Made by a program: the position numbers and the translations under genes. Positions 6,549 through 11,048 of a stretch of 11,048 nt of DNA are shown here, piece by piece. Source of the DNA: JAFAVN01 sp036378375 (GTDB taxonomy: Bacteria > Verrucomicrobiota > Verrucomicrobiia > Chthoniobacterales > JAFAMB01); NCBI GenBank assembly GCA_036378375.1, contig DASUWQ010000429.1, positions 1 to 11,048 on the forward strand. The letters run 5' to 3'. Position 1 is the stretch's first letter; every line of letters starts with the position of its first letter. The notes below the pieces were generated by a model. The model was not told the origin of the DNA, did not search any database, and saw nothing but the letters and a program-made list of their open reading frames with translations.

Positions 6549-7064
6549 ATGATCCGCCAACCTGTTTTAAAAGGTGAGCTCCTCGAACTGAGGCCTCTTC
6601 GACCGGAGGATTTTGATGATGTTTACGCGGTGGCTTCGGATCCCTTGATTTGGGAGCAGCACCCGCACAATACTCGATATCAGGAAGAGGTTTTCAGGAA
6701 GTTTTTTAGCGACGCGTTGGCTTCGGGTGGGGCATTAATTGCCATCGATTCTAAAACCGGCCGGGTTATTGGTTCATCGCGGTACGACGGTTATAACCCG
6801 GAGAAAAGTCAGGTCGAGATCGGCTGGACCTTTTTAGCCAGGTCACATTGGGGCGGCGTTTATAACCGAGAAATGAAACGGCTGATGCTGGAGCATGCCT
6901 TCAAATTTGTAGACAACGTTGTGTTCGTTATCGGTAACCGAAATTTCCGCTCGCAGAAAGCGGTCGAAAAACTCGGGGCTGTGCGGGTTGGAACTACGGT
7001 GGATGGGGGAGGCGCGGATTGTTATGTCTATCGGCTCACCAGAATAACGCCGACATCGGCGTGA
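6549..7064 (+). CDS. GNAT-family N-acetyltransferase (RimJ/RimL-like)
   Basis: From ATG 6549 the protein has 171 residues, normal for a single-domain GNAT. Numbered from that ATG, the start ELLELRPLRPEDFDDVYAVA (about 10-29) is the typical first strand and helix. IAIDSKTGRVIGSSRYDGY (about 65-83) covers the central strands, VEIGWTFLARSHWGGVYN (89-106) is the acetyl-CoA loop region, and NRNFRSQKAVEKLGA (130-144) is the conserved C-terminal motif N-x-R-S-x-K-A-x-E-K-L-G. The usual R/Q-x-x-G-x-G/A pyrophosphate loop is present only in weakened form around HWGGVYN, which is common in this RimL-like group. It should transfer an acetyl group from acetyl-CoA to an amine of a small molecule or protein; the acceptor is unknown. 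A TTG at 6531 would add six residues. No strong ribosome binding site is seen. It stands alone between repeat regions. Confidence 0.88.
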   Translation: MIRQPVLKGELLELRPLRPEDFDDVYAVASDPLIWEQHPHNTRYQEEVFRKFFSDALASGGALIAIDSKTGRVIGSSRYDGYNPEKSQVEIGWTFLARSHWGGVYNREMKRLMLEHAFKFVDNVVFVIGNRNFRSQKAVEKLGAVRVGTTVDGGGADCYVYRLTRITPTSA

Positions 7065-7110
7065 TCGCCCCGCCGCCGCGCGGATTTCACGGTGGAGCAC
7101 CGGAATAATT

Positions 7111-7178
7111 TTCACAGCAAGGCCACAAAGACCACAAAGGGGGTCTTCTGTGTCAGATCTTTGTGGCCTTGTTGTGAA
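7111..7178. repeat. Long palindrome (21-bp arms, 26-base loop), REP/MITE-like
   Basis: The arm at 7111-7131 (starting ttcacagcaaggccacaaag) pairs with 7158-7178 at 20 of 21 positions plus one G-T wobble. The loop repeats the word accacaaag. It begins 46 bases after the acetyltransferase stop, so as RNA it could stop or stabilise that transcript, but there is no T-tract directly after the stem. The arm length and the cacaaag words fit a dispersed intergenic palindrome better than a dedicated terminator. Confidence 0.75.
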
Positions 7179-7348
7179 ATTTGTCCTCGCTTTTGCGTCC
7201 TCGCGTGGATTCGCTGTGTTTGGTTTGTTGCGCTGTGTAATCTGCACTGCGGATTCTTTATCTTCGGGCTCTGGGTTGAAAAGTCAGCTCCCGAATTTAG
7301 GCCTGGTACAGGTTCGGCTGCCAGGAAACGGATCCAATTGTTAACCCT
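7179..7348. other. Repeat-like noncoding stretch before the DoxX gene 3' end
   Basis: No convincing gene is seen. Bases 7185-7210 carry tttgcgtcctcgcgtgg, which resembles the tttgcgtctttgcgtgag block at 8376-8393, so this is probably another piece of a dispersed intergenic repeat family. The acetyltransferase and DoxX genes converge on this region. Confidence 0.4.
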
Positions 7349-7777
7349 CTATCTCCGGAAGGGAATTAGAGCCCGCACTCGCTCGTCGCGCAGGTAAAGA
7401 CCGCCCCAGAGTAGGGTGGCGAAATAAACCGGCACGAGCACGTGAGAGAACAATGGATCCCCTGCCCGCACGTGCGTAGCCACCGCGCCGCCCAGGTAGC
7501 CGGTTAGTAGGATCCCACCGAGTACCGCGGTGTTTGGAATCAGGTAAAGGATCACACAAATCAGCACCACGACTCCGAGCGGCTGAATCATACCCTCGGG
7601 ATATCCCATCTGCGTTGTTGTTTTCACCACAAAGTCCGGCTTCATCACATCCATGACGCCGCCCATTATCAAGAGAAGTGCGAGCAGTATGCTGATGACA
7701 CGGCCTGTCCATACTTGCGTCTTGGGGACAGGGGTTATCTTGTTGGCTGAATATTCAATGCCCTTTTCTGCGTTCAT
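7349..7777 (-). CDS. DoxX-like integral membrane protein
   Basis: The protein has 142 residues and about four predicted membrane helices: VISILLALLLIMGGVMDVM (about 28-46), GVVVLICVILYLIPNTAVLG (68-87), a short helix around LLTGYLGGAVATHV (90-103), and LVPVYFATLLWGGLYL (113-128). It ends with the basic RDERVRALIPFRR. The G-G-x-x-D segment after helix 1, TGYLGGAVATHVR and P-V-Y-F-A-x-L-L-W-G-G-L-Y-L are typical of small DoxX-like (DoxX_2) proteins. These lie in the cytoplasmic membrane and their biochemical role is mostly unknown. ATG 7777 is the natural start, although no Shine-Dalgarno precedes it. The cupin gene lies 136 bases upstream on the same strand; this spacing makes a shared transcript possible but not required. 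Confidence 0.85.
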   Translation of the reverse strand: MNAEKGIEYSANKITPVPKTQVWTGRVISILLALLLIMGGVMDVMKPDFVVKTTTQMGYPEGMIQPLGVVVLICVILYLIPNTAVLGGILLTGYLGGAVATHVRAGDPLFSHVLVPVYFATLLWGGLYLRDERVRALIPFRR

Positions 7778-7913
7778 ATTTAGTTGGTGTTGGGATTTTC
7801 AGTCCTACAACGAAGGAGCGGGGGAATTCAAGACAGCGAACTGCGGAAAAAAGTAAAATGCACCTGCAGGCGGACGGTGAGGCAGGCAAGCCGCGAACGG
7901 ACAAAGGCTTTGT

Positions 7914-8246
7914 CTACAGAAAGACGGTCTCAGTCTTCCGGTGCTCCACGGTCAGGTTGACCGAGCGTGTGCCGGCGGGTTTGGTACGATGGACAACGTT
8001 GGCCGGAACCGTTACCATTTGACTGGGTTCTAAATGAAGGACCTTGTCCTGGGTTTCGAGGATCAGCGTGCCTTCCATGACGATGAAGGTCTCATCAGAA
8101 TTTGGATGTCGGTGCCAGGGGTAACCGGAGGTCATCACGCTCACTCGAATCACGTGGTCGTTAACCGTAGTTACTGCTTCGTTCAAGTAACCGCTTTGGA
8201 CTACATCGGTCAGCTGACCAATATCGATCTCACTTATATTGCTCAT
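7914..8246 (-). CDS. Small single-domain cupin protein
   Basis: The protein has 110 residues and one cupin barrel. Motif 1 is HRHPNSDETFIVMEG, with H45, H47 and E52 in the metal-binding positions; motif 2 is VPANVVHRTKP, with H86 as the fourth ligand. All four ligands are present, so it should bind a divalent metal. Cupins of this size include enzymes, sugar or small-molecule binders and sensors, and the sequence does not decide among them. ATG 8246 gives the usual short N-terminal arm (about 30 residues) before the first strands. There is no signal peptide, so it is cytosolic. It lies upstream of the DoxX gene on the same strand. Confidence 0.88.
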   Translation of the reverse strand: MSNISEIDIGQLTDVVQSGYLNEAVTTVNDHVIRVSVMTSGYPWHRHPNSDETFIVMEGTLILETQDKVLHLEPSQMVTVPANVVHRTKPAGTRSVNLTVEHRKTETVFL

Positions 8247-8312
8247 ACGAGGCGCCGGATTGAGCAGTATACAACATTTGCCTCAGCACGCTTTAGAGGC
8301 CGCGCCCATTCA

Positions 8313-8328
8313 GCCTCGCAAGCGAGGC
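8313..8328. repeat. Short hairpin gcctcgcaagcgaggc with adjoining repeat
   Basis: A perfect stem (gcctcg/cgaggc, loop caag) lies upstream of the cupin gene. Bases 8323-8337 (cgaggcagcgctcca) overlap its right arm and recur exactly at 9470-9484, on the far side of the broken hydrolase gene. Confidence 0.55.
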
Positions 8329-8361
8329 AGCGCTCCACCGTGGCGACCCATTTTGACCCGT

Positions 8362-8393
8362 TTTACCTTTGGGCCTTTGCGTCTTTGCGTGAG
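8362..8393. repeat. Intergenic repeat of the tttgcgtc type
   Basis: The stretch contains tttgcgtctttgcgt, a tandem of nine-base words, preceded by cctttgggcc. It resembles bases 7185-7210 and belongs to the kind of low-complexity intergenic repeat dispersed in some soil-bacterial genomes. It is downstream of the hydrolase stop codon. Confidence 0.45.
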
Positions 8394-8424
8394 ATTTTTC
8401 TCCGTTCTCTGAGTTGTTCTACAG

Positions 8425-9370
8425 TTACTTAGTTTCCTGGAGGATCGGTTCCCGATGCAGATGGATCTGGTCTGCCAACCAGTTGTATCGATCTTCTAAC
8501 GCTTGAAAGTCGTTGAGATCATGGGCGGTATCATAGTAAAGCACTTTTTTCGGATCGCTGGCGGCGCTGATGTAATGCTGCATAGAGGTCCTATCGAAGT
8601 ATTGTTCGAAATTCGCGAATTGAAGCAGGAGGGGAATGGGGGCGGCGTGTCCGACAAAATTGACTGCGTCGATTTGTCCGAGAACTTCGCAATACTTTTC
8701 GAGCTGACCGGCCGGCTGAGTTTTGCGGAAATCGGTTAGACCAGGATCATTGGTTCGCAAATACACGTCGCCTGACTCGGCGACCCCAGCCATCAAGACG
8801 GATGTCTTCATCCGCTACAGCGGTTAGGATCGATCCCCATTGGGCGCCGTAGCGGTGGCCGATGTAGGCGAGTCGAGCGGGATCGACGTCGCTTCTGGCC
8901 AACAAAAGATCGATTCCGCGGCGGAGATCGATGACGGCTTGGACCTCGTTGTCCCGATCCACCTCTGGTTTATCATAATGATCAACCGATTTATACCACG
9001 GTTGAGGCCGGTCCCAGGGGTAGTCGGGGATCAGCGAGACCGCACCGGCCTTGGCGTAGATTTTGGCTTCGGGAATGAATTCCCCACGGGTCCCGTTGCC
9101 CCAATGTCCGAAGAGGATCGCTGCGAACGGTCCTTTGCCTTTCGGCACTATGAGATACGCATTTACAGGTCCGCCTTTTTGACTGGTATAGGTCAGGTCA
9201 TGAAGGGTGCCATCGGGGAACTCTTCAATAATTTTGTCTTGGACATCGAGAGGCTGTTTCGCGTCGTAGTCGAAAAGACGAACCAGCGATTGAAAATCTG
9301 CTGTCGTTTGAGAATGCGCCGTCGTGGCGACCAGGGAGGCGAGGGTGAACAGAGCAAGTAGTATTCGCAT
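8425..9370 (-). pseudogene. Secreted alpha/beta hydrolase (dienelactone-hydrolase-like), frameshifted and lacking its nucleophile
   Basis: From ATG 9370 the frame codes a signal peptide (MRILLALFTLASLVATTAHS), then an alpha/beta hydrolase: VNAYLIVPKGKGPFAAILFG (about 69-88), the His-Trp-Gly-Asn-Gly oxyanion region, VSLIPDYPWDRP (111-122) and the nucleophile elbow YIGHRYGAQWG (169-179). Around bases 8812-8815 the homology jumps to the next frame, which reads MKTSVLMAGVAESGDVYLRT and continues to YYDTAHDLND, the region of the catalytic His, ending at the TAA 8425-8427. The shift equals one extra base or two lost bases. The elbow is G-H-R-Y-G rather than the required G-H-S-Y-G: codon 173 is CGC (8852-8854), one change from the AGC Ser codon. 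Two independent lesions make activity very unlikely. The intact length would be about 315 residues. The substrate of the ancestor is unknown. Confidence 0.88.
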
Positions 9371-9469
9371 GGTGGCATCGGAAACGTGTGAGTAATTTAT
9401 GCGAGGTCAAATGGGGTGACGGCGAGGTTTCGGGTTGCGGCCTCTATCGGCGGGGTGGCCGGTTCCTAT

Positions 9470-9484
9470 CGAGGCAGCGCTCCA
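9470..9484. repeat. Second copy of the 15-nt word cgaggcagcgctcca
   Basis: It is identical to 8323-8337, same orientation, and lies in the gap between the hydrolase and hflK. The pair encloses the broken hydrolase gene, 1146 bases apart start to start. Confidence 0.7.
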
Positions 9485-9525
9485 AAGGTGCACCGATGTG
9501 CTTGTGCCGCCGATGATTTCTCAAT

Positions 9526-9540
9526 AGGTTCCGCCTTGTG
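9526..9540 (+). promoter_or_regulatory. Ribosome binding site deciding the GTG start of hflK
   Basis: AGG at 9526-9528 lies nine bases before GTG 9538. An in-frame TGA at 9514-9516 excludes a longer protein, and the next downstream Met codon would remove the membrane anchor, so GTG 9538 is the start. Confidence 0.55.
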
Positions 9541-10536
9541 CCAGAACATCACCCGCCCGAATTCAACCTAAATGTCAACATCCGGTCTGCGATAGGGATC
9601 GTATTCTTCCTGCTCATCGTCTTTGTGGTGGCGGTGTTCGCTCTGACCTCTTATTACACGGTGGCAGCAGATTCGGAGGGGGTGGTTCTGCGTTTTGGGA
9701 AATATCTGAAAACCGTCGAACCGGGCCTACATTTCAAACTACCGTTTGGGATCGACGCGGTCACGATCCTGCCTACACGGCGACAGTTGAAACTCGAGTT
9801 CGGTTTCACGACGCCGGGTTATCAGACCAACCCGATTCAGCCTAGCCAGGATCCAATGGAGGAAAAATCGATGGTTACCGGCGATCTGAATGCGGTCTTG
9901 GTGGAGTGGGTAGTGCAATATCGCATCGAGGATCCAAGCCAATATCTGTTTGAAGCGCGGAACCCTGGGGGGACTCTTCGCGACGTGTCCGAGGCCGCCA
10001 TGCGAGAGGTGATTGGGGACCGGACAGTGGATGAGGTCATCACGATCGGCCGCCAAGACATCGAGAGCGAGGCATTGGCCCGCATGCAAGAATTGTCCAA
10101 ACGGTATCGTCTCGGGATTCGAGTGGATCAGGTGCAATTGAAGAACGTTAATCCACCGGCGCAGGTACAGGCCTCATTTAACGAAGTTAACAAGGCGCAG
10201 CAAGATAAGCAGAACGCGATCAATATCGCCAATGGCGAATACAATAAAGTGGTCCCGAGAGCGAAAGGTCAAGCGGACGAGACTATTCGGGCAGCGGAAG
10301 GTTATCGGTTCGAACGGGTCAATGAAGCCGAAGGCGATGTTGCGGCGTTTACCGCCGTGCTCGCGCAGTATATCAAGGCGCCGGATATCACTCGCACCCG
10401 GCTGTACCTGGAGACGATGGAGGATGTGCTCCCGGAAACTGGGCCGAAGATTATTGTGGATGAATCTTTACGGCAACTGCTGCCGGTATTGCCGCTTACG
10501 AATAAACCTGGCGAGGTATTGGGCGGTGATAAGTGA
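9538..10536 (+). CDS. hflK: FtsH protease modulator HflK (SPFH/prohibitin family)
   Basis: The protein has 332 residues. After a short N-terminal cytosolic arm, residues about 17-41 form one membrane helix (IGIVFFLLIVFVVAVFALTS). This is followed at once by the SPFH core: DSEGVVLRFGKYLKTVEPGL and HFKLPFGIDAVTILPTRR, then MVTGDLNAVLVEWVVQYRIE and the helical stretch REVIGDRTVDEVITIGRQDI. Residues about 215-290 are a charged helix (NEVNKAQQDKQNAINIANGE onward) that builds the cage wall. HflK and HflC assemble in the inner membrane, with the bulk on the outer face, enclose the FtsH AAA protease and control its access to membrane substrates. The N-terminal arm lacks the long Gly/Pro-rich region of the E. 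coli protein, common outside Proteobacteria. The gene starts with GTG; hflC follows 20 bases after its stop, giving the standard hflKC operon. Confidence 0.95.
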   Translation: MPEHHPPEFNLNVNIRSAIGIVFFLLIVFVVAVFALTSYYTVAADSEGVVLRFGKYLKTVEPGLHFKLPFGIDAVTILPTRRQLKLEFGFTTPGYQTNPIQPSQDPMEEKSMVTGDLNAVLVEWVVQYRIEDPSQYLFEARNPGGTLRDVSEAAMREVIGDRTVDEVITIGRQDIESEALARMQELSKRYRLGIRVDQVQLKNVNPPAQVQASFNEVNKAQQDKQNAINIANGEYNKVVPRAKGQADETIRAAEGYRFERVNEAEGDVAAFTAVLAQYIKAPDITRTRLYLETMEDVLPETGPKIIVDESLRQLLPVLPLTNKPGEVLGGDK

Positions 10537-10556
10537 GAAGTGAAAGGTAGAAAGCG

Positions 10557-11048
10557 ATGAAAAAAGGCGGACTCCTGGTACTAGTGGTGGCGGCGGTTTT
10601 TGTGGGGATATTGGTGATTTCTCTGTCGGTTTACACGGTCGATCAAACCGAACAGGTGATCATTACTCAGTTCGGGCAACCGGTGGGCGAACCGATCACG
10701 GAACCCGGCTTGCATTTCAAGCTACCGTTTGTGCAAACCGTTAATACCTTGGATAAACGGTTTCTGGAATGGGATGGAGCGCCGGTGGCGATTCCGACCC
10801 GGGACAAAACTTATATCCATGTTGATACCTTTGCTCGTTGGCGGATCGAAGACCCGAAGACCTATTTCGTCCGCTTACACGACGAACGCAGCGCGCAGTC
10901 GCGCCTGGAAGACATCTTGGGCAGTGAGACTCGCAACTCGATTGCGAAGCATGATCTGATCGAGATCGTGCGCACCGATAAGAATCGGCAGCCGCTCCGA
11001 GATGAGAGTCTTAAAGGAGGGCCGACGGGTGTGATCGGGATTCTTCCG
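10557..11048 (+). CDS. hflC: FtsH protease modulator HflC, 3'-truncated by window edge
   Basis: The frame is open from ATG 10557 to the last base, 164 codons, about half of the usual protein. Residues about 5-26 (GLLVLVVAAVFVGILVISLS) are the membrane anchor. The SPFH core follows: VDQTEQVIITQFGQPVGEPI, then TEPGLHFKLPFVQTVNTLDK and RFLEWDG. The segments VDTFARWRIEDPKTYFVRL and LEDILGSETRNSIAKHDLIE are characteristic of HflC rather than HflK. It forms alternating hetero-oligomers with HflK around FtsH. A GA-rich stretch (gaaaggtagaaag, 10542-10554) just upstream of the start can serve as ribosome binding site. Translation probably follows from the hflK message. Confidence 0.95.
   Translation, partial: MKKGGLLVLVVAAVFVGILVISLSVYTVDQTEQVIITQFGQPVGEPITEPGLHFKLPFVQTVNTLDKRFLEWDGAPVAIPTRDKTYIHVDTFARWRIEDPKTYFVRLHDERSAQSRLEDILGSETRNSIAKHDLIEIVRTDKNRQPLRDESLKGGPTGVIGILP

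Noticed and set aside
8840..9361. A 173-residue + strand frame
   Set aside because: It is antisense to the alpha/beta hydrolase, whose signal peptide and fold motifs are unambiguous on the other strand.

Overview
The window looks like a piece of an uncultured soil-type bacterial genome, most plausibly Verrucomicrobiota (spartobacterial, Chthoniobacter or Udaeobacter-like). This is inferred from moderate-to-high GC, frequent TTG/GTG starts, weak Shine-Dalgarno sites, and intergenic repeats built on 'cacaaag' and 'tttgcgtc' words. No phylogenetic marker is present, so the assignment is tentative.

Layout. (1) Bases 2-670 hold the 3' part of an ADP-ribosylglycohydrolase-like gene with an altered metal motif, followed by about 570 bases with no convincing gene. 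(2) Bases 1238-2460 are a tight two-gene + strand operon: a short stand-alone PAS protein, then a protein that joins a ribosome-hibernation (HPF/RaiA, S30AE) domain to a region resembling sigma-70 region 2. This is the most interesting functional unit here. (3) Bases 2496-3656 on the - strand are an AAA/DUF4143 ATPase interrupted by one in-frame amber codon. (4) Bases 3738-6548 are an accessory segment. Two tRNA 3'-end-like remnants (about 4134-4179 and 6302-6343), each followed by the same 45-nt repeat, bracket a RibD/DHFR-fold reductase (+) and a secreted GH16 glycoside hydrolase (-). (5) Bases 6549-7064 are a GNAT acetyltransferase, followed by a long palindrome. (6) On the - strand follow a DoxX-like membrane protein (7349-7777), a small cupin (7914-8246), and a secreted alpha/beta hydrolase (8425-9370) that is broken by a frameshift and has also lost its nucleophile serine. 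(7) On the + strand, hflK (9538-10536) and the 5' part of hflC (10557 to the end) encode the membrane SPFH complex that modulates the FtsH protease.

Overall, core stress and quality-control functions (ribosome hibernation, HflKC) are mixed with single-gene accessory functions, two pseudogenes and many intergenic repeats. No transposase, integrase or CRISPR array is visible. All product calls come from reading motifs by eye; none was checked against a database.
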